DNA of 27,968 bases from an uncultured Lachnospiraceae bacterium (GTDB lineage: Bacteria; Bacillota; Clostridia; Lachnospirales; Lachnospiraceae): assembly GCA_910588755.1 (NCBI GenBank), contig CAJUQZ010000042.1, forward strand, positions 1 to 27,968. The letters are read 5' to 3'. Each line of letters starts with the position of its first letter. Position 1 is the stretch's first letter. Shown here piece by piece: positions 15,451-23,560 of this stretch. The notes under the pieces were generated by a model that saw only the letters and a program-made list of their open reading frames with translations, was not told the DNA's origin and did not search any database. The translations under genes were made by a program, and so were the position numbers.

Positions 15451-15951
15451 ATGATTTATTTTATAGCGGACACACATTTTTCGGAGGATAATATAAGATT
15501 ATATGAAAACAGGCCTTTTGGAAGCGCTGCGGAAATGAACGAGGCATTAATCCAGCGGTGGAATAACTGTGTCAACCAAAACGACGAGGTGTACATCTTG
15601 GGGGATTTCGGCGCAGATGGACAGGAAGCTTTGATATTAAATCAGCTGAACGGGAAAAAATATCTTATCAAGGGAAACCATGATGTGAGGGCAAATCAGT
15701 ATTACCGCGATGCCGGCTTTGAGGAGGTCTATGATTGTCCGATTATCATAAAAGGTTTTTGGATCCTGTCCCATGAACCATTGTATGTCAATGCCAATAT
15801 GCCATATGCGAACCTGTTTGGACATGTGCACAGCTCTCCAATTTTCAGGACATACAGCAGTCAGCATTATTGTGTGTCGGTGGAACGGATTCACTATACG
15901 CCTGTTTCTTTTGATGAGGTTATCCGAACTGTACAAAGTGAATCAAAATAA
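15451..15951 (+). CDS. Small calcineurin-like metallophosphoesterase
   Basis: A 166-residue, single-domain enzyme holding all the dinuclear-metal motifs: DTH (D7, H9), GD (D52), GNHD (N76, H77, D78), SHEP (H108) and GHVH (H125, H127). These hydrolyse phosphate mono- or diesters. The size and spacing fit the stand-alone YfcE/phage-type group, for which natural substrates are often unknown. I start it at the ATG at 15451 because GGAGG lies at 15438-15442; an in-frame ATG at 15436 overlaps that ribosome binding site and is less likely. It probably shares a transcript with the MFS gene upstream. Confidence 0.87.
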   Translation: MIYFIADTHFSEDNIRLYENRPFGSAAEMNEALIQRWNNCVNQNDEVYILGDFGADGQEALILNQLNGKKYLIKGNHDVRANQYYRDAGFEEVYDCPIIIKGFWILSHEPLYVNANMPYANLFGHVHSSPIFRTYSSQHYCVSVERIHYTPVSFDEVIRTVQSESK

Positions 15952-15977
15952 TGAAATTTTTGTTGCAAATATATAAA

Positions 15978-16021
15978 AGTCAGACAAATATTGTAAGAAA
16001 TATTACAAAATTTGTCTGACT
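15978..16021. promoter_or_regulatory. Long hairpin or operator between phosphoesterase and Hsp70-like genes
   Basis: AGTCAGACAAAT (15978-15989) and ATTTGTCTGACT (16010-16021) form a perfect 12-bp inverted repeat, with further partial pairing inside (ATTGTAA/TTACAA). It is A-rich on the 3' side, so it is a poor plus-strand terminator. The right arm overlaps the -35 box of the promoter at 16012-16040, which makes an operator role possible. Confidence 0.5.
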
Positions 16022-16040
16022 AAAATAAAACATGTATAAT
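16012..16040 (+). promoter_or_regulatory. Promoter of the Hsp70-like operon
   Basis: TTGTCT (16012-16017) and TATAAT (16035-16040) are spaced by 17 bases. The start of transcription would fall near 16047, downstream of the first ATG (16032) of the open frame, so translation from that ATG is unlikely. Confidence 0.5.
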
Positions 16041-17777
16041 CTACACAAAATAAAAATTCATTATTTGTATACATTTGCTTATGCAAGAATCGATTTCTGT
16101 CATATTCTAGCAGAATTTGGAAGAGGTGTCAATTGCAAATTTTGTGTGGTTTTTTATTCGTTACAGATTGACGAATACGGAAAGCCGATCGTGTTAAAGA
16201 ACAGCGACGGGGACCACACGACACCCTCGGTTGTCATGATAGAGTCTGCCGACAACATCATCGTTGGCACAGAGGCCAAGAGAACGATTGAGATTGAGCC
16301 GGACAAGACGGTACAGTTTATCAAGAGAAAAATGGGAAAAGAGAAGGATACCGTGAAGTTAAACGGTATCGAATACCATGCGCCTGAGATCTCCTCCATG
16401 ATCCTTAAGAAGATTGTAAAGGACGCAAATGACGAGTTAAAGCAGACAGGCGTGATCAAGGACGGTGAAGAGATCAAGGACGTTGTTATTACATGTCCTG
16501 CATATTTTGGTATGAATGAGCGCCAGGCGACTAAGACGGCGGGGGAGCTTGCCGGCTTAAATGTCCTGAATATCATCAACGAGCCCACTGCGGCAGCGAT
16601 CAGCTATGGCGTATCTGGCGGGGATAAGAATGAGACTGTTCTTGTTTATGACTTAGGTGGCGGTACGTTTGACATCACGGTCATGAATATTGCGGGTGGA
16701 AATATTTCGGTGGTCTGCACGGGCGGAGACGATCAGCTTGGCGGAAAAGACTGGGACGAATGTCTTATGGAATACATTGAAGAGCGGTATGAGGAGGAGA
16801 ATGGGGAGGATTTGTCAGAAGATCCTGAGACCGTGGCAGCGCTGTATGTGGATGTTGAGACATGGAAAAAAGCGCTCACTTCGAGGGAGAAAGTGAACGT
16901 ATCCGTAAACGGTCCTGCCGGGAGATTCAGGGAAGAGCTGACACGTGAAAAATATGAGGAGCTGACAAGGGACCTGCTCAACAGGACCAAGAATCTGTTA
17001 GATGACGTTCTTGCCACATCAGCCGCACAGGGATATCCGATGGCAAGCATTGACAAGGTGCTGCTGGTTGGCGGTTCCTCGAGAATGCCGCAAGTCGCTG
17101 CGATGATACAGGGAGATTACGGGATCACGCCCGTGCTCTCCGACCCCGACGAAGCTGTGGCAAAGGGGGCGGCAATCTACGCGGGCAATGAGAAGGCGTA
17201 CAATGATTTTATCCAGAGCGAGGCGGCAAAAGCTGGAAAGACAGTCGAGGAGATCAAGGAGGATAATCTGGTTTCTGGTGAAATCGACAAAAAATTTGCA
17301 GTGTCAATGGGAGCAGGCAACTCAGGCGGTGTGAAGCTTAAGATTACAAATGTTCTGTCTAGAACATATGGTCTATCTACCTATGTTGACGATGCCATGA
17401 AACAGCTTATGATCCGCAATATGCTTATGACCAATGAGAAGTTGCCCGCCACATCAACGAGAAGCTTTTACACGGTTTCCAACAACCAGACGGCACTCGA
17501 CATTGAGATCTACGAGAGCAGAAGCTCAGATGAAATCATTGATATAGATGACAGGAAACCGATCACCAATATCCATATGGCGTTTGCCGGACCTGTCTCT
17601 AGAAATACAGAGGTCATTATCACTTTTGCGCCGGACAATTCTGGTCTTCTCCATATCGTAGCCGAGGAGCAGCAGTATCATTCCAGGCTCGAAACGACAT
17701 TCCAGCTGTCCAACCAGATGACAGATGAGGAGATGCATAGTGCGTCTGTCAGAATGGCGTCTGCAACAATAGAGTAA
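16032..17777 (+). CDS. Hsp70 (DnaK/HscC-like) protein, 5'-truncated
   Basis: The 581-codon frame matches Hsp70 from codon 46 (IDEYGKPIVLKNSDGDHTTPSVV, nucleotide 16167) to the end. Intact motifs: connect-1 NEPTAAAISYG, phosphate-2 VYDLGGGTFDIT and adenosine motif VLLVGGSSRMPQVA, followed by a shortened substrate-binding part without a long lid, as in HscC-like proteins. The first 45 codons (MYNLHKIKIHYLYTF... ) are unrelated and replace the roughly 16 residues with the phosphate-1 loop (DLGTTxS) that contacts the ATP phosphates. No such sequence is found upstream in any frame. The putative promoter's transcript starts after the ATG at 16032, and no good start codon with a ribosome binding site is seen before 16236. 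It is probably a 5'-deleted pseudogene, an assembly fault, or a non-hydrolysing variant. It is followed by two membrane-protein genes of the same operon. Confidence 0.8.
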   Translation: MYNLHKIKIHYLYTFAYARIDFCHILAEFGRGVNCKFCVVFYSLQIDEYGKPIVLKNSDGDHTTPSVVMIESADNIIVGTEAKRTIEIEPDKTVQFIKRKMGKEKDTVKLNGIEYHAPEISSMILKKIVKDANDELKQTGVIKDGEEIKDVVITCPAYFGMNERQATKTAGELAGLNVLNIINEPTAAAISYGVSGGDKNETVLVYDLGGGTFDITVMNIAGGNISVVCTGGDDQLGGKDWDECLMEYIEERYEEENGEDLSEDPETVAALYVDVETWKKALTSREKVNVSVNGPAGRFREELTREKYEELTRDLLNRTKNLLDDVLATSAAQGYPMASIDKVLLVGGSSRMPQVAAMIQGDYGITPVLSDPDEAVAKGAAIYAGNEKAYNDFIQSEAAKAGKTVEEIKEDNLVSGEIDKKFAVSMGAGNSGGVKLKITNVLSRTYGLSTYVDDAMKQLMIRNMLMTNEKLPATSTRSFYTVSNNQTALDIEIYESRSSDEIIDIDDRKPITNIHMAFAGPVSRNTEVIITFAPDNSGLLHIVAEEQQYHSRLETTFQLSNQMTDEEMHSASVRMASATIE

Positions 17778-17789
17778 AGGAGAGTCGCA

Positions 17790-18215
17790 ATGGTAGCATT
17801 TGTGATGTTCTGGGCAGCGTTATTTGCAATGTGCTTCTTTGTCGCAGGAACCTTGTTTAAGGCGCTTGCGTCGGCGCTTCATGCGCTGTTAAATTTTGCT
17901 GTCAGCATGGTGGCTTACATTGTTTTCCTGGTACTGTTAGCGCTTGTCTCCGCCGCGCTCTATGAGATCGTCAACGCAATCCTCGACGGCAGCATCAGCG
18001 CACTTTTGCCCAGTATCGTGCTCACACTCGTTGGGGGCGCAATCTTAGTCGGTCTTTTCGGCGGTCTGGGAACACTGATCCTGGGGGTTATCGCAGGAAT
18101 CATTGAGCTGGTTTCACAGGTTGTTTCCACCGTATTGGAGGGCATGGCTGCAATCTGTGAAAAAGGTTATGCAAAAGCCCTGAACATGATTGTAAAACGG
18201 ATTGAAAGATGCTAG
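17790..18215 (+). CDS. Small polytopic membrane protein of the Hsp70-like operon
   Basis: A 141-residue hydrophobic protein with three or four membrane segments (about 4-28, 36-63, 72-95 and 95-118) and a basic C-terminal tail (KGYAKALNMIVKRIERC). It is rich in Ala, Leu, Val and Gly. I do not recognise the family. AAAGGAG overlaps the end of the Hsp70-like gene, and only 12 bases separate the two, so they are co-transcribed. Its stop codon (TAG) in turn overlaps the ribosome binding site of the next gene. It probably forms a membrane complex with the 18225 product. Confidence 0.75.
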   Translation: MVAFVMFWAALFAMCFFVAGTLFKALASALHALLNFAVSMVAYIVFLVLLALVSAALYEIVNAILDGSISALLPSIVLTLVGGAILVGLFGGLGTLILGVIAGIIELVSQVVSTVLEGMAAICEKGYAKALNMIVKRIERC

Positions 18216-18224
18216 GAGAAAAAG

Positions 18225-20261
18225 ATGGCTGATATACAGAGTAAAATTCTTAGTCAATACGGCATTGACATTGCCAGTGAAAATATCTTTAAGCTATACA
18301 GGCTTGAGAGCGCCAGCATATCGCCAGAAGAGCTAGAGGCGAAGATTCAGGATACAAGAAAACGCTGGGAGACGAGCGCTAACGGGGCCAATGAAAAAAA
18401 CGCGGCAAGAGACCACGCCCGGTTGGAAAAGGCTGACCAGTATGAGTCTGTCTTGAGAAATGTAAAGCTTAGAGGGCAGGTGTATGACTATTACAATAAG
18501 CCTGCAGGTGCCGGGGGAGCAGGGGACGCGTCCGGCTCAACGGAATTTGCGAGGGAATATTTTGGGCTGGTAGCTACGACGAAGAAACTAAAAAGGGCAG
18601 ATGTAGACTTTTTCTTTAACTATTACCCATCAGAGCGCAAGAACAGAAAAGCGGTCATAGACATGCTGGAGAAGGACTTTAAGGTAAAGGGTCTTAGCAG
18701 GAAGGATGCGCCCGAGGAGAAGGAGGAGCTCGAAGGAAAGAAAAAGGACAGCAACAGTCCCCTAATTGTCAATCTTTTCCAGGAGGCGACTATTTTAAAG
18801 CTCAGGAAAGCAGTTGAGCACTACGAGAAGGCACTCGGCAGCGAGGAGCTCTGTGCGCGCTATCCCAAGCTGCGGGAGGGGCTGTATGATTATCTCGAAA
18901 TTCAGCAGGTGGAGGATGCGGAAAGTTTTAATAAACTCATGTTCGATAAAGGGCAGGCGATATATGCTGTCCGGCAGGAGAAGGGTGTGGAATATGTCCC
19001 TCTGGTAGATCTTTTTAACACGTTAAAGGAGATGGGGACATATCAGGATGTCGTGGACAACATTCCTGAGTTTAAGCTGCTGTTGAAATACCCGAAGCTT
19101 ACGCCGTACATGTACGCCTTTGTGGAAATGAAGCCAGGCACTGTCAAGGGAATTATGAAGGTTGCCAGCCGCGATTATGCGTTCCGCGATGACGCCGATT
19201 TTATTCTCAATTATTATCAGCCAGTCTACGACAATTTTGGCATTAATAGCAGGGGAATTGGTGCAGTCATTCGAAAGGCTGAGAAAAAGGCAAAACAGAA
19301 CAAGATTCTCAATCAGATTGATGAGAAGCTTGGCAGAAAGAAGACGAGGCGGAATCATTCAATTGGCGTTGAAGTAGTGCACTGGCTGGTATACTGGCCC
19401 ATCTTTCTGACCTATTTTGTGTTTGAGGCGGCGAAAGTCGTGTTTACAAAGCTTCAGGGTTTGGTGGTTCCGGCCTTCATTGCCTTTTTCGTTTTGTGTA
19501 ACTGGCTGTTTCCGAAAATTATGTCCATTGAGAACCTGCTGATACTTCGCAAGATTATATTCAAAGACCAATGGGTGTCGTTTCTGGATGAATTTATCGG
19601 TTCGCCGCCAAGAAACGGGTTTGAGACCGTTGTGTTGTCGTTGTATGCGGTCATTGCGCTTTTGCTGGTCTATGTGGGGCCGCCCCTTCTTGCGGCAGGC
19701 GCGGTGTCAGAGTTTGCCGATGATTTTAACAAGCGCTTTGACTGGGTTGGCTATGAGCGTACATTTCAGAACATCTTACAGCGCCTTAGACAGAAGACAG
19801 AAGAACAATTCGCTGCCCAGAAGGGCGCGTTTGCAAAGAAGAAAATGCCCAAAATTATCACAAATCTATTGTGTGTTGCAATCATTTTTGTGTTGGTGTT
19901 AGTCACACCGGGTATCATGGACCGTCTAGGCAAGCTGACAGGATATGGACAGAAGGAGACGGAAAAAGAGGTGTCTGCATATACAGAAGCTCAGACAGAT
20001 ACAGAGACAGAACCTTTCGGGGAGGAGACGGACAAAAAGCCTGCAGGGGAACAAATGGTAATCAGTGCAGACGCCGCCAATATCCGCTCTGGTCCGGGAA
20101 CGGACTATGGCATTGTCGCAGCTGGGCACCGTGGCGACGTATTTACAGCGACAGGAAATCAACAGACTGCGTCAAACGGCAGAGTCTGGTATGAGATTTA
20201 CCTCGATGCGAATATGACAGAAACAGGCTGGGCCAGCGAGAAGGTTATAGGATTTCAGTGA
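18225..20261 (+). CDS. Large membrane protein with C-terminal SH3b domain
   Basis: A 678-residue protein. Residues 1-380 are soluble, charged and helical (starting ADIQSKILSQYGIDIASENIFKLYRLES) and not recognised. Four hydrophobic segments follow near 384-408, 413-432, 468-495 and 545-567. After an acidic Thr/Glu linker, residues about 610-678 form a bacterial SH3 (SH3b/SH3_3) domain: ANIRSGPGTDYGIVAAGHRGD and a WYEIY...GWASEKVI ending. SH3b domains usually bind peptidoglycan outside the cell, while an even number of membrane segments would put both ends on one side, so the topology needs checking. TAGGAG is 8 bases before the ATG. It is the last gene of the Hsp70-like operon and ends at a strong terminator. 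The operon may link cytoplasmic chaperone activity to the envelope. Confidence 0.8.
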   Translation: MADIQSKILSQYGIDIASENIFKLYRLESASISPEELEAKIQDTRKRWETSANGANEKNAARDHARLEKADQYESVLRNVKLRGQVYDYYNKPAGAGGAGDASGSTEFAREYFGLVATTKKLKRADVDFFFNYYPSERKNRKAVIDMLEKDFKVKGLSRKDAPEEKEELEGKKKDSNSPLIVNLFQEATILKLRKAVEHYEKALGSEELCARYPKLREGLYDYLEIQQVEDAESFNKLMFDKGQAIYAVRQEKGVEYVPLVDLFNTLKEMGTYQDVVDNIPEFKLLLKYPKLTPYMYAFVEMKPGTVKGIMKVASRDYAFRDDADFILNYYQPVYDNFGINSRGIGAVIRKAEKKAKQNKILNQIDEKLGRKKTRRNHSIGVEVVHWLVYWPIFLTYFVFEAAKVVFTKLQGLVVPAFIAFFVLCNWLFPKIMSIENLLILRKIIFKDQWVSFLDEFIGSPPRNGFETVVLSLYAVIALLLVYVGPPLLAAGAVSEFADDFNKRFDWVGYERTFQNILQRLRQKTEEQFAAQKGAFAKKKMPKIITNLLCVAIIFVLVLVTPGIMDRLGKLTGYGQKETEKEVSAYTEAQTDTETEPFGEETDKKPAGEQMVISADAANIRSGPGTDYGIVAAGHRGDVFTATGNQQTASNGRVWYEIYLDANMTETGWASEKVIGFQ

Positions 20262-20275
20262 CTATTATACATAAA

Positions 20276-20318
20276 TGCCCTTGTCAGACAACGGATGGAA
20301 TCTGACAGGGGCATTTTT
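20276..20318. terminator. Bidirectional intrinsic terminator
   Basis: TGCCCTTGTCAGA (20276-20288) pairs with TCTGACAGGGGCA (20301-20313, one G-U), followed by TTTTT on the plus strand and preceded by AAA that gives a short T run on the minus strand. It lies between the converging SH3b-protein gene and the ABC permease gene. Confidence 0.88.
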
Positions 20319-20324
20319 GTTTCC

Positions 20325-22700
20325 TTACTGCGCATTGATCGTATCTACAATTGACATTGCATGTATTTTCTGGATCGGCCCGCGCACCGCCAGAAGCACG
20401 GCAAGAAGGACGATTCCAAGAATGATGCACAGCTCGGATACCGGCAGGCGCCAGGGGTCACCCCAGCGGGAGGTCACGAGGATTTCAAACAGTTTTTTGT
20501 TGAGCAGCAGTCCTGCTATCACGCCGCAGCCGCCGCCTGTCACCGCGTAAGTCAGCGTCTCGGCGGCGATCATTCTCTTTAGCTGATGGTTGCTAAGTCC
20601 GATTGCACGCAGCCCGCCGTATTGTTTCATACGCGCCTCCACGCTCATGGCGACACAGTTGATGATATTGCAGATTGTTACAATGGCGATCAGAAATAAA
20701 AATCCATAGAGAAACAGTTTAAAGGAGTAATTTGCGCCCAGCACACTCTGCTTGTTGGCGCGCAGATCTGAGAATTTGTACGCTGTCCCGGCAAGCGCGC
20801 GCATCGCATCGATATTGGCATCGACAGCCCTCCCCGTCAGCTGGATATCAATGACTGTATAATTATTCTCTCCTGTAAACTGCCGGAATGTATCCTCTGA
20901 GCAGATGATGATATCATCGTCTGGTGTGTTGAAAGGACATTCCGACACCATACCAACGATTTCAATGTCCACAGACCGGCCGCCGATTGTGAGTGTCACA
21001 GTATCCCCGAGCTGTACTTGGGTTTGGTTGTTGTACTGCGGGGACGATACGATCAGTCCGGTTCCGATCTGCTTCTGTACATCTGACAGCGAACCGCCCA
21101 GCAAATATTTTCCGGACCATCGGAACTGCTGTTCTTCGTAAGAGATTAGCGTTGTCGTATGTTCTCTGCCATTTGTCACGCTGGGAAGGTCGTAAGCAAA
21201 CATTCGTCCAAACGCTCGCCTGACGACAGGATCGTCCCGCAGTGTCATAAGCAGCGATCGGTCAACCGTGCAGGTATTGTCCTGGCTGCTAATCGAAATG
21301 TCCGGTGACCAGGGGCTTAGCGCCTTGATGGCATGCTTCATAAAGTCGATGGTCGTGGAGAAGGACAGAAACAATATGATACTCAAAGCAAAGGACCCCA
21401 CCACCAACAGAAAATTTTTGCGGCTTGCCTTTGCGTGATGGATTCCCAATGCCGTATCAACTTTGCACAGGGAGGTATTTGCTGCCTTGCGCACAGGTTG
21501 GAGGCTATTTGCGCTGCCTGTTACAGCGGCAAGCGGGGACGCCTTTGCGGCGCGCTTTGCCGGTGCGCGTGACGCGAGCAGCACTGTCAGGATACCGATG
21601 CCAGCGCCGGCGGCAATGCTAGGCAGGCTGACCGCGAAAGCCGGCATGGTAGCAAAATACATAGGACTTAGACCGCGCAGTACGGCGCACAGAACCCAGA
21701 CCACGGCCAGGCCGGAGAGGATGCTGGCGGGAATAGCAAAGGTGCACAGACTCAGCGCTTCCCTGTGGACAAGCCGTATAATCTGCTTGGGCGTGGCGCC
21801 GATACAGCGCAGCATGCCAAAAAATTCCGTTCGCCCGGCGATATTGCTGTTTAAGCTGCTGGCGATCATCAGGATACCCGCCAGCAGGACGAGCACGGAC
21901 AGAATGGCAGCTGCGGCGTAGATCATCAGCATAAACGTGTTTCCCGCATCGCTCTGCCCGAGCAGACCTAGCAGCATCGCCTGCTCCCCAACCTGGTCGT
22001 CGGACAGCTGGAACTGCGCCTTGATATCGTTGATGGTCTGCCGAATGTGGTGGTGTTCATAAAACTGGACGAGAAAACAGCTGTCATAGTCATCTGGTTC
22101 CCCGTCTGTCACGCCGGGAAAAAGATCGCGGAAGGCGGCGGTATTCATAAACACGGCATAGATATCCTTGCTCATGACCATAGGTGGATTTTCGGAAAAA
22201 CCAGATACAATATAGGGATATTCTACTCCTGCCGCGTCGTGTATGGAAACCGGACTGCCGATGGAGAGTCCAAGTGCTTTCTTCATATTTCCAGTCACAA
22301 TGATTTCATGTTCTGACTGGGGAAATGTTCCCTCGGAAATGGTATTGGCGTAAATCTCAGTCAGGCACGGTGCTTCGCTGCCACAGATCACAACGTCCTT
22401 GCCAGCTACCGTGTACCCCTTATCCAGGCTATAATTGAGGGTTCCATAACAGGTGAGGACCCTGACCTCGGGCCGTGCGGCGATCAGCTCTGCCGTCTCG
22501 TCGCTGATTCTGCTCAGTGCGATATGCCAGTTGCCATCCTCCTGTTTTGTTTTGATCAGCTGGCTTTGAATGTACATGTCCGCCATGCCAAAGATTGCGG
22601 TGACAAGAAATACGGACAAAAAGATACAGAAGATGGACATGCGGTTTTGTTTTCTGTGCGCCCTGGTATAGAGCGGGACAAGTTCAAGATAATTTTTCAT
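20325..22700 (-). CDS. FtsX-type ABC transporter permease (antimicrobial peptide export/sensing family)
   Basis: A 791-residue membrane protein with two FtsX repeats. There is a first membrane helix at about 21-42, an extracytoplasmic region to about 240, then a three-helix FtsX block (starting TFMLMIYAAAAILSV). A middle helix (NFLLVVGSFALSIILFLSFS) and a second extracytoplasmic region follow, ending with a final three-helix block. Each block contains the FtsX coupling sequence (EFFGMLRCIGATPKQI; KQYGGLRAIGLSNHQL). It pairs with the ATPase encoded just upstream and overlaps it by 17 bases. I chose the ATG at 22700; an upstream in-frame ATG at 22739 lies within the ATPase gene, while the nearest AGGAG is about 15 bases before 22700. 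Family members act in peptide-antibiotic resistance, lipoprotein release or sensing; here the adjacent two-component system favours resistance. Confidence 0.86.
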   Translation of the reverse strand: MKNYLELVPLYTRAHRKQNRMSIFCIFLSVFLVTAIFGMADMYIQSQLIKTKQEDGNWHIALSRISDETAELIAARPEVRVLTCYGTLNYSLDKGYTVAGKDVVICGSEAPCLTEIYANTISEGTFPQSEHEIIVTGNMKKALGLSIGSPVSIHDAAGVEYPYIVSGFSENPPMVMSKDIYAVFMNTAAFRDLFPGVTDGEPDDYDSCFLVQFYEHHHIRQTINDIKAQFQLSDDQVGEQAMLLGLLGQSDAGNTFMLMIYAAAAILSVLVLLAGILMIASSLNSNIAGRTEFFGMLRCIGATPKQIIRLVHREALSLCTFAIPASILSGLAVVWVLCAVLRGLSPMYFATMPAFAVSLPSIAAGAGIGILTVLLASRAPAKRAAKASPLAAVTGSANSLQPVRKAANTSLCKVDTALGIHHAKASRKNFLLVVGSFALSIILFLSFSTTIDFMKHAIKALSPWSPDISISSQDNTCTVDRSLLMTLRDDPVVRRAFGRMFAYDLPSVTNGREHTTTLISYEEQQFRWSGKYLLGGSLSDVQKQIGTGLIVSSPQYNNQTQVQLGDTVTLTIGGRSVDIEIVGMVSECPFNTPDDDIIICSEDTFRQFTGENNYTVIDIQLTGRAVDANIDAMRALAGTAYKFSDLRANKQSVLGANYSFKLFLYGFLFLIAIVTICNIINCVAMSVEARMKQYGGLRAIGLSNHQLKRMIAAETLTYAVTGGGCGVIAGLLLNKKLFEILVTSRWGDPWRLPVSELCIILGIVLLAVLLAVRGPIQKIHAMSIVDTINAQ

Positions 22701-23403
22701 CTTTATGATAATCCGCTCCTTTCCTGTCAGTCTGGCCAAGGTCTGTGAGCCTTCCGTCCGCTACGCGCAGTACGCGGTCACAGGCCGCGGCTAAACTATT
22801 GTTGTGTGTGATCATGAGAATGGTCTGTTGATACTGCCTGGACGCTTTGATGAGCAGGTCAAGCACCTCCTGGCTGTTCTTGCTGTCCAGGTTGCCGGTT
22901 GGTTCGTCTGCCAGAATAAGCTTGGGTCTTGTGATCAGGGCGCGTCCGATTGCCACGCGCTGCTGCTGGCCGCCCGACAGCTGTCTTGGCAGATGGTGGC
23001 GCCTGTCTTTTAGTCCCAGGATTTCCAATGTCTCCTCCACGAGGGCAGGGTCGGGCCTGCAGTAGTCAAGCAGAAGCGGAAAGATTATATTTTGCTCGAC
23101 ATTGAGTTCTGCCACAAGCTGAAACGACTGGAAGATAAATCCAATATTGCGCCGCCTGAAAATTGTGCGCGCCTCCTCCTTCATGGCAAAGAGTTCATTT
23201 CCGTCAATCAGGATTTGCCCCGATGTGGGGACATCAAGGGCGCCAATGCAGTTTAGCAAGGTACTTTTGCCGGAGCCCGACTCGCCCACGATTGCGCAAA
23301 AGTCTCCTTTTTCAAGCGAAAAGGACACATTTCGCAGGGCGTTGACCTGCACCTCGCCTTTGCCATAGGTTTTACATAGATTGTGTACTTGTAAGATTTC
23401 CAT
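22684..23403 (-). CDS. ABC transporter ATP-binding protein (MacB/BceA-like)
   Basis: A 239-residue ATPase with Walker A GESGSGKST (40-48), Q-loop FQSFQL (Q92), signature LSGGQQQRV (142-150), Walker B LILADEPTG (162-170) and H-loop TH (H200). The ILxVxNLxKxYGxGExxVxALxxVSF opening is typical of the MacB/LolD/BceA branch that energises FtsX-type permeases. I start it at the ATG at 23403 because AAGGGA directly precedes an in-frame ATG at 23412, which is too close to use; AAGGGA to 23403 is 9 bases. It lies downstream of regulator-like direct repeats (23477-23506), suggesting induction by the adjacent OmpR-type regulator. Confidence 0.92.
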   Translation of the reverse strand: MEILQVHNLCKTYGKGEVQVNALRNVSFSLEKGDFCAIVGESGSGKSTLLNCIGALDVPTSGQILIDGNELFAMKEEARTIFRRRNIGFIFQSFQLVAELNVEQNIIFPLLLDYCRPDPALVEETLEILGLKDRRHHLPRQLSGGQQQRVAIGRALITRPKLILADEPTGNLDSKNSQEVLDLLIKASRQYQQTILMITHNNSLAAACDRVLRVADGRLTDLGQTDRKGADYHKDEKLS

Positions 23404-23460
23404 TTGTAACATTCCCTTCTAATCATATTAAAATATATAAAATCTGAACCTCACATGATT

Positions 23461-23506
23461 ATCATATCAGGAAATCCTTACAATCAAATGAATTTAAGCT
23501 TACAAT
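23461..23506 (-). promoter_or_regulatory. Regulated promoter of the ABC transporter genes with 22-bp-period direct repeats
   Basis: On the minus strand ATTGTAAG occurs twice, at 23499-23506 and 23477-23484, with starts exactly 22 bases (two helical turns) apart. A -10-like TATGAT lies at 23461-23466 with a weak -35 overlapping the second copy. Direct repeats of two-turn period just upstream of a weak -35 are typical of OmpR-family activators, so this is a likely binding site for the regulator encoded at 24864-25598. Inferred from arrangement. Confidence 0.5.
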
Positions 23507-23560
23507 TTAGTAAGGTGCCGGAAATGTCTTCGAAGGCCTTTTTCTGCAGGGTGCGCCCTG

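Noticed and set aside
16120..16170. Intron or programmed frameshift restoring the Hsp70 N-terminus
   Set aside because: The polypyrimidine stretch and TTACAG before the homologous part resemble a splice acceptor by chance; no group I/II intron features and no DLGTTxS sequence exist upstream.
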